Assembly (NCBI GenBank): GCA_050633625.1
Contig: JBOEGW010000004.1
Span: 442,436 to 506,435 of the forward strand
Length of the DNA stretch: 64,000 nt
Origin: JBOEGW01 sp050633625
GTDB lineage: Bacteria; Pseudomonadota; Alphaproteobacteria; Rhodobacterales; Rhodobacteraceae
Direction of reading: 5' to 3'
The position numbers and the translations under genes are program-made. Below are positions 26,576 through 34,938 of the stretch, piece after piece; positions within the stretch are counted from its first letter, which is position 1, and the number at the start of each line of letters is the position of its first letter. A model generated the notes under the pieces. It did not search any database. It was not told the DNA's origin and saw only the letters and a list, made by a program, of their open reading frames with translations.

Positions 26576-26588
26576 TGGGCCAAGAGAG

Positions 26589-26656
26589 TGGGGGCGCTGC
26601 CCCCGGCTCAAAATGAGATTTTGACCCTCCCCCGGGATATTTCTGGAACACTGAAA
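26589..26656 (+). repeat. Intergenic hairpin repeat, copy G (tail type 2)
   Basis: Hairpin GGGGGCGCTGCCCCC, a second hairpin TCAAAATGAGATTTTGA, the core CCTCCCCCGGGATATTT and the tail GGAACACTGAAA are all intact. The copy lies downstream of the hsp20-DUF1150 operon in the transcribed direction. Confidence 0.8.
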
Positions 26657-26685
26657 AGCGCTCTGTGCGCGTTGATCTTGTGCGA

Positions 26686-27342
26686 TCAAATTTTGGGCCA
26701 GAGATCAAACCTGTCATGGACGGCTTGGGCGGCGGCGCGGTTTTGGGTGTCGCGCGTTGGGTCATTTTGCAAAGCATTGGCGCTTGGCAGGGGCGACATC
26801 TGCGCGCGGGCGCTGTCACAGGGGTGGATGGTTGCGCCTGCGGCCTGAAGCGCGCCGGATATCCAGATATCATCGACCGCCCAAGCTTCAGGGGGCGGGG
26901 GTGGGATTTGGCCGGTCAAGGTGCCGGGAATGAAGGCGCCAGCGAACCCTTGCAAAACTGTACCGCCTTGGTGGCCGATCCGTTCACTCGCCCATGTGGA
27001 GCCAGCAATCACCGCGCCCGGATGGTTGCGGGCGGCCTCCAGAAAACAGGCGGACCAATGTGGCCCATATAGCCAATCATCGTCACAGATCAAGATATCG
27101 GTATCGGGGTGTGCGCGGGCTGCGCCCAGCAGCTTTCCGGCGGGTCCAAGATCGTCTTCGGTTTCAATCACAGTGACCCCCATTGGCAGGTTTGGCAGGG
27201 GGGCAGGGGCACTGCGCGCGGGCCTTTTGGGGAGCGTCAGGAGGATGCGGGCCGCGCTTTTGTGTTGGTCGAGGAGGGCGGTGAGCGCCTGTGGCAATTG
27301 GCTGTAACGCGGCGGAAAAGAGGTGAGCGCGATCAGGAACAT
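26686..27342 (-). CDS. Putative glycosyltransferase-like protein, GT-A type
   Basis: I do not recognise a defined family. The 218-residue product starts MFLIALTSFPPRYSQLPQAL, a beginning seen in small nucleotide-sugar transferase-like proteins, and has ILICDDDWLYGPHW near residue 85, which fits a DxD metal-binding motif, and a later acidic VDDIWISGALQAAG. The gene starts one base after the stop of the SseB-family gene, so it is the third member of the glycosylase-SseB operon. The GT reading is tentative. Confidence 0.55.
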   Translation of the reverse strand: MFLIALTSFPPRYSQLPQALTALLDQHKSAARILLTLPKRPARSAPAPLPNLPMGVTVIETEDDLGPAGKLLGAARAHPDTDILICDDDWLYGPHWSACFLEAARNHPGAVIAGSTWASERIGHQGGTVLQGFAGAFIPGTLTGQIPPPPPEAWAVDDIWISGALQAAGATIHPCDSARAQMSPLPSANALQNDPTRDTQNRAAAQAVHDRFDLWPKI

Positions 27343-27343
27343 A

Positions 27344-28153
27344 CTAGTGGAGAATTGGCGGTTTCTTGGGGTCGCTGCCGGGGGCTTTGCGAGGTTCGGG
27401 CACCGGGTCTTCCTCGGGTTGCGGGATGTCGTAGCGCAACCCGACTTTGGCAAGTCGCGCTACCATGGGATCTTTTGGATCGAAGAACGCAACGTCCATG
27501 CTATCGAGATCGGTGCCGGAAAAAATCAGCGCTTCTTGCGTGGCGCGCGCGAGGGCGTGTTCGGCGTGATCATAGGCGCCAACAAAGCCGATCATCCACC
27601 CGCTTGCGCCATTGTCGAATTTGGTCTTCACGATCCAAGCGTGATCGCACAGCCCGGCGGCGGAGGTGAGTTTGGCCTCAAGCCCCAAGATCAGCTGTTC
27701 GGGCAGGCCCGCAGGCGGGGCAATTTCTTCGATCATGGCGCTTGATTCCACAGGCGCGCCACCGAGGGTTTCGCTCAGCCAATCAAGTGCGGCGTTCGGG
27801 ATCAGGATAGAGGAGGGGGCGCCAAGATTGAGCGCGAGGCCAATCTCGCTGCCGGTGAGCATTTGAGCGATGATGCGACCGGGCAGGGCGGCGTAGGGGG
27901 CGGCCCCTTCGGCAAAATCCGCGAGCCGGTCTTCGCGATCAAAGGCGAGAATATACTCGATGGGGGGGGCACCCTCTTCACTCTCGACAGAGACAAGTTC
28001 CGGGTCGATGTGATCGCCATGAGCTTCTGTCTTGAGCTGAACGAACAATTCCGTATCCGCGATTGTTTGGTAAAATCGCAGGCGTGCCGCGTCGTCGGAC
28101 AAATCGGCGTCCATGGCCGCATGGGCGGTGTCGAGTTGGGTCGTCTCACTCAT
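27344..28153 (-). CDS. SseB family protein
   Basis: The 269 residues match the SseB N-terminal domain family (LDTAHAAMDADLSDDAARLR, FYQTIADTELFVQL) with the middle segment YILAFDREDRLADFAEG and a second half ending in a proline-rich tail. The family name comes from an E. coli rhodanese-associated gene; the function is unknown. Its ATG overlaps the stop of the upstream glycosylase gene by four bases. Confidence 0.85.
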   Translation of the reverse strand: MSETTQLDTAHAAMDADLSDDAARLRFYQTIADTELFVQLKTEAHGDHIDPELVSVESEEGAPPIEYILAFDREDRLADFAEGAAPYAALPGRIIAQMLTGSEIGLALNLGAPSSILIPNAALDWLSETLGGAPVESSAMIEEIAPPAGLPEQLILGLEAKLTSAAGLCDHAWIVKTKFDNGASGWMIGFVGAYDHAEHALARATQEALIFSGTDLDSMDVAFFDPKDPMVARLAKVGLRYDIPQPEEDPVPEPRKAPGSDPKKPPILH

Positions 28154-28749
28154 GTCTCACTCTCCAGTAGCGCGCTGATCCGCGCGCGAAGGGCGGGGAG
28201 CAGCTCGGTCTCAAACCACGGGTTTTTCTTGATCCATGCGGTATTGCGCCAGGACGGATGAGGCAAGGGAAAGATCGCCGGGGCATGGGCCTGCCAGTTG
28301 GCGACAGTTTGTGTGACGGAGGTGGTTTTGGCGAGATAGTGGCGCTGGGCGTAGCCGCCAATCAAGAGGGTAAGCGGGGCATTGATGTGGCGTGCGACCT
28401 TGTCGTGCCATGTTGCCGCGCAGCGTTTGGGCGGCGGTAAATCGGCGTTTTTCGCGTCATAGCCGGGAAAGCAAAACGCCATTGGGGTTATGGAAAAAAG
28501 GGTTTTGTCCCAAAAGGTTGCCTCATCAACGGCAAGCCAGGCGCGCAGCCGGTCGCCGGATGGGTCCGTGAAGGGGCGGCCTGACTCATGAACGCGAATG
28601 CCCGGCGCCTGGCCGATGATTTGCACCTTCGCGGGCGGGCCAAACCACGCCACAGGGCGCGGGCTATGCGCGGTTTTGGTGGCGGCAAAATCTTCCGCGC
28701 AAAGCCGACAGGCACGGATGTCTTGGGCAAGGGAATGGGCGTCTGTCAT
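28150..28749 (-). CDS. Uracil-DNA glycosylase superfamily protein
   Basis: The protein belongs to the uracil-DNA glycosylase superfamily, close to the Fe-S type (family 4/5). Motif 1 is IIGQAPGIRVHESGRPFTDP at residues 44-63, motif 2 is LPHPSWRN near 165. Cysteines in RACRLC (14 and 17), FCFPG and KRCAATW could supply four Fe-S ligands, an inference. Asp is absent from the motif 1 position used by family 1 enzymes. It is the first gene of a tightly overlapped operon with the SseB-type gene. The start was placed at the ATG where similarity begins. Confidence 0.8.
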   Translation of the reverse strand: MTDAHSLAQDIRACRLCAEDFAATKTAHSPRPVAWFGPPAKVQIIGQAPGIRVHESGRPFTDPSGDRLRAWLAVDEATFWDKTLFSITPMAFCFPGYDAKNADLPPPKRCAATWHDKVARHINAPLTLLIGGYAQRHYLAKTTSVTQTVANWQAHAPAIFPLPHPSWRNTAWIKKNPWFETELLPALRARISALLESET

Positions 28750-28839
28750 GTGCCATATGTGGCGCAGACTGCGTGCGAAGTAAATTGGCGCGCCGGGTGA
28801 TCCGCGATAGAGTTGTGCAAACGGGCAGGGAACGCAGGC

Positions 28840-30141
28840 ATGTATCGGGTTTGGAATTTCATAACGAGCTATTCGATTTTGCTCATTTTGGGGGCTGTGG
28901 TGGCGCTTGTGTGGGCCAATGTGAACCCGACAAGCTATCACCATTTTGTTGAGTACCCTCTGTGGTTTAACTCTACATTGGGCACCGATATTGGGCGCTG
29001 GGCCTTGGCCGTTGGCGATGAGATGGCGCATCATTTTGAATATGGTGATGTGGAGCGGGTTTTGACCGTGCACTACCTGATCAATGATTTGCTCATGGCG
29101 TTGTTTTTTGCAATTGCTGGCAAGGAAGTTTGGGAGGCGGTGATCCTCAAGTCCGGCTCGTTGCGCGGCAAAAAGGCGGTAACGCCCTTGGTGGCCACGG
29201 CGGGCGGCATGTTGGGGCCGATCGCGGTTTATCTTGGGATTGCGGCGCTGTTAGGCTCGGATACCTATGAGGCGGTGAGCCGGGGCTGGGCCATTCCGAC
29301 GGCGACCGACATTGCGTTTTCTTACCTTGTGGGGCGGATTGTGTTTGGCGCGGGGCATCCGGCTGTGCGGTTTTTACTGTTGTTGGCGATTGCGGATGAC
29401 GCGGCGGGCTTGATTATCTTGGCGATATTCTACCCGTCTGGGGCGCTCATGCCCCTGTGGTTGTTATTGTCGGTGGCCGTATCGGCGTTTGTTTTCGTTG
29501 TGTTTAATTGGCTGCCGCGGCGTTTGGATCGGGGCGAACAGGATCGACCAACCTCGACCTGGGTGCGGCGGCGTTTGTCGTGGTTGCCCTATGCGATTGC
29601 GGGGGTGATCAGCGTTTTTGCCTTCACGCAATCGGGGATTCACCCGGCGTTGGGCTTGCTGCCTTTGATCCCGGCAATCCCCCATGCGGACCGTGAATTT
29701 GGCTTGTTTGCCGAGGCGGAGAGCCTGTTGCATGACACGTTGAACCAGATGGAACATGCGCTCAAGCATCCGGTTGAGGTGGTCTTGTTTCTGTTTGGGC
29801 TGGCGAATGCCGGAGTGGAATTCAGCGCTGTGGCGGCGCCGACTTGGCTGGTGCTGGGGGGGCTGGTGATTGGCAAACCGCTTGGGATTTTCGTTATGGG
29901 CCTTGTGGCTGTGCGCGTTATGGGGCTGGGCTTACCGGCGGGGATGCGGATGATTGACCTTGTGGTGATCGGGCTTGTGGCGGCGATTGGCTTTACGGTC
30001 TCGCTGTTTGTGGCCGCTGTGGCGTTTGAGCCGGGGGCGGTGCAGGACGCGGCGAAAATGGGGGCGGTCTTGTCCTTTGGGGCGGTTGGCTTGTCCTTGG
30101 TGGCGGGCAAATTGTTGAAGGTTCAGAAACAACACCGCTGA
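28840..30141 (+). CDS. nhaA: Na+/H+ antiporter NhaA
   Basis: This inner-membrane antiporter expels sodium in exchange for protons, useful to a marine bacterium. The 433 residues form about twelve helices; the ion-binding aspartates appear in WAIPTATDIAF and LAIADDAAGLIILA. The region LGLLPLIPAIPHADREFG and the late GVEFSAVAAPTWLVLGGL are also typical. GGGCAGGGA lies before the ATG. It stands alone, divergent from the glycosylase operon. Confidence 0.94.
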   Translation: MYRVWNFITSYSILLILGAVVALVWANVNPTSYHHFVEYPLWFNSTLGTDIGRWALAVGDEMAHHFEYGDVERVLTVHYLINDLLMALFFAIAGKEVWEAVILKSGSLRGKKAVTPLVATAGGMLGPIAVYLGIAALLGSDTYEAVSRGWAIPTATDIAFSYLVGRIVFGAGHPAVRFLLLLAIADDAAGLIILAIFYPSGALMPLWLLLSVAVSAFVFVVFNWLPRRLDRGEQDRPTSTWVRRRLSWLPYAIAGVISVFAFTQSGIHPALGLLPLIPAIPHADREFGLFAEAESLLHDTLNQMEHALKHPVEVVLFLFGLANAGVEFSAVAAPTWLVLGGLVIGKPLGIFVMGLVAVRVMGLGLPAGMRMIDLVVIGLVAAIGFTVSLFVAAVAFEPGAVQDAAKMGAVLSFGAVGLSLVAGKLLKVQKQHR

Positions 30142-30259
30142 CTCACCCGGTTTTGACTGGCTTTGTTTCCAGAATCGGCGCTAATTGGCGGGGAAATCCG
30201 CCCAAATCTTGCCCTATTTAGCCTCGTAGCGTTGTGCATAAGGGGTTTGGAGGGACATA

Positions 30260-30295
30260 ATGACGCCCAAATGGGGTTTTATACCTTATCGTTAA
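30260..30295 (+). CDS. Possible 11-codon leader peptide before kpsT
   Basis: A very short frame encodes MTPKWGFIPYR with an excellent GGAGGG ribosome site six bases ahead. It ends about 50 bases before the GTG start of the capsule-export ATPase. It may be a leader controlling that operon or a chance frame; only the ribosome site supports it. Confidence 0.3.
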   Translation: MTPKWGFIPYR

Positions 30296-30347
30296 CGAAA
30301 CCCGGATAGACCGGGGACACTGAGGCAAAGCAGGTTAGTAGGTCGTC

Positions 30348-31007
30348 GTGATTGAGTTCGACAACGTCAGCAAGTCCTTTTGGACAGGAAAACAGCGCAA
30401 GGTCATTTTGGACCATGCGTCTTTTCGCGTGGACCTTGGGAATTCGATGGGGATTCTTGCGCCGAACGGATCGGGCAAGACGACGATTATCAACATGATG
30501 GCCGGGCTTGAGAAACCTGATGAGGGTGAGATCCGCAAGACAAGCCGCGTGTCCTTCCCGCTTGGGTTTATGGGCGGGGTCGTTCCAAAGCTTTCGGCCA
30601 AGGAAAACGCCCGCTATGTGGCACGGCTTTATGGGCTGGACCCGGATTACATCGAGGCGTTCACGCGCTGGCTTTGTGGGCTTGAGGAATACTATGATTT
30701 CCCCGTGGGCACCTATAGCCAAGGGATGCGCGCGCGCTTCACCTTCTCGCTGCTTTTGGCGCTGGATTTTGACATTTACCTCATTGATGAGGGGATGCCG
30801 CAAACCACTGATGCCGAATTCAACCGCAAAGCGGGCGATGTTTTGCGTCAACGACTTGAAAGCGCGACTGTGGTGATCGTGAGTCACCAAGCCCAGACGC
30901 TTGAGAAATTTTGCCGAACAGCTGCCGTTTTGAAAAACGGGCAGATGTTCATGTTTGACACCTTGGAAGAAGCGAAACAGCTCTATGACTACGAAACCCA
31001 AGGCTAA
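30348..31007 (+). CDS. kpsT: Polysaccharide/capsule export ABC transporter ATPase (KpsT-like)
   Basis: This cytoplasmic ATPase would power export of a capsular or lipid-linked polysaccharide. Walker A is APNGSGKTT at residues 39-47, the signature is YSQGMR at 123-128 and Walker B is DIYLIDEG at 142-149; the lack of a C-terminal extension is typical of KpsT. The start is GTG with a moderate purine run ahead. It overlaps the KpsE-like gene by 23 bases. The permease (KpsM) normally encoded beside it is not in the window. Confidence 0.9.
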   Translation: MIEFDNVSKSFWTGKQRKVILDHASFRVDLGNSMGILAPNGSGKTTIINMMAGLEKPDEGEIRKTSRVSFPLGFMGGVVPKLSAKENARYVARLYGLDPDYIEAFTRWLCGLEEYYDFPVGTYSQGMRARFTFSLLLALDFDIYLIDEGMPQTTDAEFNRKAGDVLRQRLESATVVIVSHQAQTLEKFCRTAAVLKNGQMFMFDTLEEAKQLYDYETQG

Positions 31008-32841
31008 AAAGTTCCGAATCCGGCGCTCGGCGGCGCAAATAGCAGCCGCAGAGCAAGGGGCAGGGGACGCCGCACAACAGCCGCAAGAGCGGCCCGAAAC
31101 CTATGCGCAGGCGCAGCAACAAGCGCGCCCGGCTGCTGCGGCGCAAGCGCTGCGCAATGCGGCGGCGCCGCGCGCTGGCCAACCGGCGCAACCTGTCCAA
31201 CACGCCCGTCCCGCACAACCGCAAACCCGTGCGCCAAATCCGATGGAAGCCTTGGCGCAGGAACCGGTTGAGGATGGCTTTGGTCAAGCTGCTTTCCCGA
31301 CTGCGCGCGGTGGCCAAGCGGCCCAACCGCAAGCACAGGGACAAGCACAGGGACAAGCCATGGGCCGCATTGAGCCGAAGAAAATTCCGGCAGGCGATGT
31401 GGCACAACCCGCTCCAGAGGCAGAAATTGCGGCTATCAAACAAGAGGGTCTGACCGGGCGTCAACTGCGCATGGCACGGCGCGTGGCGCAAAAGCACGGG
31501 CTGCCTGCGACCTCGGATTACGACGCCGTACGCTTGCTGCGCCGCGCGGGGGTTGATCCGTTTCAATCGGCAAACATGTTGCAACTGGTGACGCCTGAGG
31601 GCGAGGAAACCGACGAGGCGCAACCGAAATTGCCACAAACCGTGCAGCCCACGGCAAACCTGCCCTCCACCACCGTTCTGGACGCCGCAGAGCGCGCGCG
31701 TTCGATCCAAGACATGCAACGCGATATTGCCAAACGCCGCCAACGTCGCTTGATGATGTTGTTCACGCGGTTGGCGATTTTCGTGTTTTTGCCAACCTTG
31801 ATGGCGGCATGGTATTTTTACGTGGTGGCCACGCCAATGTATGCCACGAAATCGGAGTTTTTGATCCAAAAAGCCGATGCGGGCGGAGCTCCTGGGCTGT
31901 CGAGTTTGTTTGCCGGATCTGGTCTGGCGACCTCGCAGGATTCCATGACTGTGCAAAGCTATTTGACCTCGCGTGATGCGATGTTGCGGCTGGATGCTGA
32001 GCTTGGGTTCAAGGAGCATTTTTCGGCCGAAGGCGTCGATCCGATCCAACGACTTGAGACGAATGCGAGCAATGAGGCGACCTATAAAGTCTATAAGCGC
32101 AACGTCAAAATCGGGTTTGATCCGACAGAGGGCATCATGAAAATGGAAGTGATTGCTGCCACGCCGGAATTCTCTGGGGCGATGTCAGAAGCACTCATTC
32201 GTTTCGCGGAAGAGCGCGTGGATAATCTGACGCAACGTCTGCGGGCTGACCAAATGGCGGGCGCGATCAAGAGTTATGAGGACGCCGAGGCACAGATGTT
32301 GGCCGCGCAAGACGAGGTGTTGCGCCTGCAAGAGACAATGGGCGTGATCGACGGGGCGACCGAAACCGGCGCTCTGATGGGCCAGATCAATACCTTTGAG
32401 ACTCAGCTTCAACAAAAATCCCTGCAACTTCAGCAGCTTTTGGACAATGCGCGGCCCAACCAAGCCCGTGTTGACGGGGCGCGTGGCGACATTCAACGGT
32501 TGGAAAACCTGATTGCTGAGCTAAGGTCGAAATTGACCGAAGGGGGCGGCGTTGGCGGCGATAGCCTTGCGAAAGTTTCGGGTCAGTTGACGATTGCGCA
32601 GACCAATTTGACGACGCGCACAGCCTTGATGCAGCAGGCGTTGCAACAGCTGGAAACGGCGCGCATCGAGGCCAATAAGCAAACGCGATATTTGTCGATG
32701 GGGGTGAACCCGGTCGCGCCGGATACGCCAAGCTATCCACGCTCGTTTGAGAATACAATTCTTGCGTTCTTGGTCTTTGCTGGCATCTATTTGATGATCT
32801 CGATCACCGCCTCTATTTTGCGAGAGCAAGTGTCTGGCTAG
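30985..32841 (+). CDS. kpsE: Capsule polysaccharide export inner-membrane protein (KpsE/PCP type)
   Basis: The 618-residue polysaccharide co-polymerase spans the periplasm and couples the ABC exporter to the outer membrane. A first helix lies at about residues 259-282 (LFTRLAIFVFLPTLMAAWYF), then the PCP domain with long coiled coils between about 420 and 560, and a last helix at about 590-610. The first 250 residues are unusual: a cytoplasmic Ala/Gln/Pro-rich tail with phrases such as GQAQGQAQGQAMG. The ATG overlaps kpsT by 23 bases. Terminator hairpins and a repeat array follow. Confidence 0.85.
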   Translation: MTTKPKAKKFRIRRSAAQIAAAEQGAGDAAQQPQERPETYAQAQQQARPAAAAQALRNAAAPRAGQPAQPVQHARPAQPQTRAPNPMEALAQEPVEDGFGQAAFPTARGGQAAQPQAQGQAQGQAMGRIEPKKIPAGDVAQPAPEAEIAAIKQEGLTGRQLRMARRVAQKHGLPATSDYDAVRLLRRAGVDPFQSANMLQLVTPEGEETDEAQPKLPQTVQPTANLPSTTVLDAAERARSIQDMQRDIAKRRQRRLMMLFTRLAIFVFLPTLMAAWYFYVVATPMYATKSEFLIQKADAGGAPGLSSLFAGSGLATSQDSMTVQSYLTSRDAMLRLDAELGFKEHFSAEGVDPIQRLETNASNEATYKVYKRNVKIGFDPTEGIMKMEVIAATPEFSGAMSEALIRFAEERVDNLTQRLRADQMAGAIKSYEDAEAQMLAAQDEVLRLQETMGVIDGATETGALMGQINTFETQLQQKSLQLQQLLDNARPNQARVDGARGDIQRLENLIAELRSKLTEGGGVGGDSLAKVSGQLTIAQTNLTTRTALMQQALQQLETARIEANKQTRYLSMGVNPVAPDTPSYPRSFENTILAFLVFAGIYLMISITASILREQVSG

Positions 32842-32866
32842 GCACCAAGGGGCGAAACAGAAGCGG

Positions 32867-32902
32867 GCGGCGGAAGGTCTCCTTCTGCCGCTTTCTGCTT
32901 TT
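32867..32902 (+). terminator. Terminator after kpsE
   Basis: An 11-base stem GCGGCGGAAGG/CCTTCTGCCGC with one G-T pair and a three-base loop is followed by TTTCTGCTTTT. Confidence 0.75.
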
Positions 32903-32930
32903 GATCGCTTCGCGCGGTCAGCATGTTTGC

Positions 32931-33068
32931 GGGGCGCTGGCCTCTGCGCTTTGCGCATTCCGCATTTTTGTGGGGCGCTGCCCCCTGCGCTTCGCGCATT
33001 CCGCATTTTTGTGGGGCGCTGCCCCCTGCGCTTCGCGCATTCCCCCGAGGTACTTAGAAACCAAAGAA
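32931..33068 (+). repeat. Intergenic hairpin repeat, copy H, expanded to 2.5 tandem 41-bp units (tail type 1)
   Basis: A 41-base unit containing hairpins GGGGCGCTGCCCC and TGCGCTTCGCGCA and ending in CCGCATTTTTGT occurs twice in full and a third time in part, where it passes into the core TTCCCCCGAGGTACTTAG and the tail AAACCAAAGAAGG. The first unit has three substitutions. Each unit resembles a terminator. Confidence 0.85.
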
Positions 33069-33139
33069 GGCGCGTTTGCGGGATTTACAAATGAGGCGTG
33101 CCGTCTAAGCTGTGGGGAAAGCGCTTTGGGGGTGTGGTC

Positions 33140-34459
33140 ATGGAATTTTTCAAACGTATTGCCGTGGTTTTGGTGCTGGTTTTGGGGCCTGTACAGGCTG
33201 GGGTCGCGCAGGATGGGACCATTGAAACCGGGTCTGGGAGCGCGCTGGAAATGGTCACTCAGGACGCGGTTATGGAAAACCGTATTCGCGAGATCATTCA
33301 GGAATTGGACGGCTACGCTGATGTGACGGTGAGCGTACGTTCGGGGATTGTCACCCTGGATGGCACGGCGCTTGATTCTGCGAAAATCGAGGAGTTGACG
33401 GCGCTCACCGGGCGGGTAGAGGGGGTTGTTGCGATTGAAAACGAGGTGTCGCTTTCGACCAATGTGAGCGAGCGTCTGACCCCGGCGATGGAGCGGTTTA
33501 TGAGCCGTGGGGCGCAGCTGGTTGCCTTTTTGCCGCTGTTTGGCGTTGCGCTCTTGGCCTTTGCTTTTGTGGCGTGGATCGGCTTCTTTATTGCCCGGCG
33601 TAGGCAGCCATGGGAGCGGCTCGCGCCCAATGCGTTTATCGCGGATTTATACCGGACGGTGTTCAAGCTGGCGTCTCTGATTGCCGGGCTTGTGGTTGCG
33701 CTCGATATACTTGGGGCGACGGCGCTTTTGTCGACAATTCTGGGGGCGGCGGGGATCGTTGGTTTGGCGATTGGTTTTGCTGTGCGCGACACTGTGGAGA
33801 ATTTCATTGCTTCGGTTTTGCTATCGGTGCGCCAGCCCTTTCGCCCGAATGATGCGATTGAGATCAATGGGGACGAGGGCAAGGTGATCCGGCTGACAAG
33901 TCGCGCGACGATTTTGCTCAGTTGGGACGGAAACCATATTCGTATTCCCAATGCCACGGTGTTCAAGAGCCGGATTTTGAACTATTCGCGCAACCCGGAA
34001 CGGCGGTTTACCTTTGATATGGGCGTGGCCTATGGCACCGATTTGGCGGCGGCTAAGGCGTTGGCGGAGGAGACGGTTGCGGGCTTGCCCTTTGTGCTTG
34101 AGGCGCCTGCACCGGGCTGTTGGACCACCACGCTCAACGGCTCTGATGTTGGGATGACGGTGGCGGGATGGGTTGATCAGCGCGAGACTGATTTACGGGC
34201 GGCACGTTCAGAGGCGATCCGGCAGGTGTTGGTGGCCTTTGAGGCCGCAGCGATAGAGATGCCAGAGCCGACCTACCGATTGATCTCGCAAGACGAGCCG
34301 CGCGAGGAGCCGCCTGTGACACAAGATGAAATTGCGGCGATCAAAGCCGTTCAGGACGTGCAGGCCGCGCCGGAACAGGAGCTTGAGGCGATGGTGAATG
34401 AGGAGCGCGAGACAGGGGCGGCGGAGGATTTGCTCAAGCCAAACACCTTGGACGAATAA
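33140..34459 (+). CDS. Mechanosensitive ion channel (MscS family) with N-terminal BON domain
   Basis: The 439-residue inner-membrane protein would release solutes on osmotic downshock. A signal-like helix (residues 4-24) is followed by a BON domain (about 38-105: NRIREIIQELDGYADVTVSV, GIVTLDGTALDSAK, VEGVVAIENEVSL), which would lie in the periplasm. Then come three membrane helices and the MscS pore helix ATALLSTILGAAGIVGLAIG near 195, with the beta domain PFRPNDAIEINGDEGKVIRL. The tail is acidic. The ATG follows a G-rich GGGGGTG. Fusion of BON to MscS is known but uncommon. Confidence 0.9.
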   Translation: MEFFKRIAVVLVLVLGPVQAGVAQDGTIETGSGSALEMVTQDAVMENRIREIIQELDGYADVTVSVRSGIVTLDGTALDSAKIEELTALTGRVEGVVAIENEVSLSTNVSERLTPAMERFMSRGAQLVAFLPLFGVALLAFAFVAWIGFFIARRRQPWERLAPNAFIADLYRTVFKLASLIAGLVVALDILGATALLSTILGAAGIVGLAIGFAVRDTVENFIASVLLSVRQPFRPNDAIEINGDEGKVIRLTSRATILLSWDGNHIRIPNATVFKSRILNYSRNPERRFTFDMGVAYGTDLAAAKALAEETVAGLPFVLEAPAPGCWTTTLNGSDVGMTVAGWVDQRETDLRAARSEAIRQVLVAFEAAAIEMPEPTYRLISQDEPREEPPVTQDEIAAIKAVQDVQAAPEQELEAMVNEERETGAAEDLLKPNTLDE

Positions 34460-34526
34460 TTCCTGCAATTTGGGTGAATTTATGCCTTGCAGGCCAATGC
34501 AGCTTTGGGTACGAAACGGCCACCGT

Positions 34527-34601
34527 TGGGGTGTAGCCAAGTGGTAAGGCAACGCTTTTTGGTAGCGTGTACCGTAGGTTCGAATCCTACCACCCCAGCC
34601 A
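34527..34601 (+). tRNA. tRNA-Gln (TTG)
   Basis: The acceptor stem TGGGGTG/CACCCCA, the D arm GCCAAGTGGTAAGGC, the anticodon stem ACGCT/AGCGT with loop TTTTGGT (anticodon TTG) and the T arm TAGGTTCGAATCCTA are all present. CCA is encoded. Confidence 0.97.
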
Positions 34602-34938
34602 TCAACCAGAATTTTCTCATAAATGTTAGAGAGATGGCGCGTTTTTTGTGGCTGCGATCTTGGTCCCATGCGTGGTGTGTGTTTGGGCTGTGTTGCCTGA
34701 GCGGCGCATGGATCAGGTGACTCGCGCCAAGCGATTGGCTTGTCGCCAGTGTCTCCAGTGTCGTGGTTGTCTCAGGGCATGCTAGTTGAGACTGGCTGGG
34801 ATCGCGCGCGCGCTCTCGTGCCAGGGCGCGCGTCTGACTGTCATCGCAGGCCCTACAGCACGACGGATTTTGCCGGGGCGCGGGGCTTGGACTTGGGCTG
34901 GGACATGGACAGGGGCATGGGGGAAGGGCGGCAGAGGG
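34602..34938. other. Gap between tRNA-Gln and the TRAP operon, nothing recognised
   Basis: About 340 bases between tRNA-Gln and the convergent end of the TRAP transporter genes contain no gene that I can support. A 28-codon frame starting MARFLW lacks a ribosome site. A loose GC-rich palindrome (GCGCGCG arms) is present mid-way. Confidence 0.5.

Noticed and set aside
34626..34720. 28-codon frame MARFLW after tRNA-Gln
   Set aside because: No ribosome site and no conservation known; Trp/Cys-rich composition looks random.
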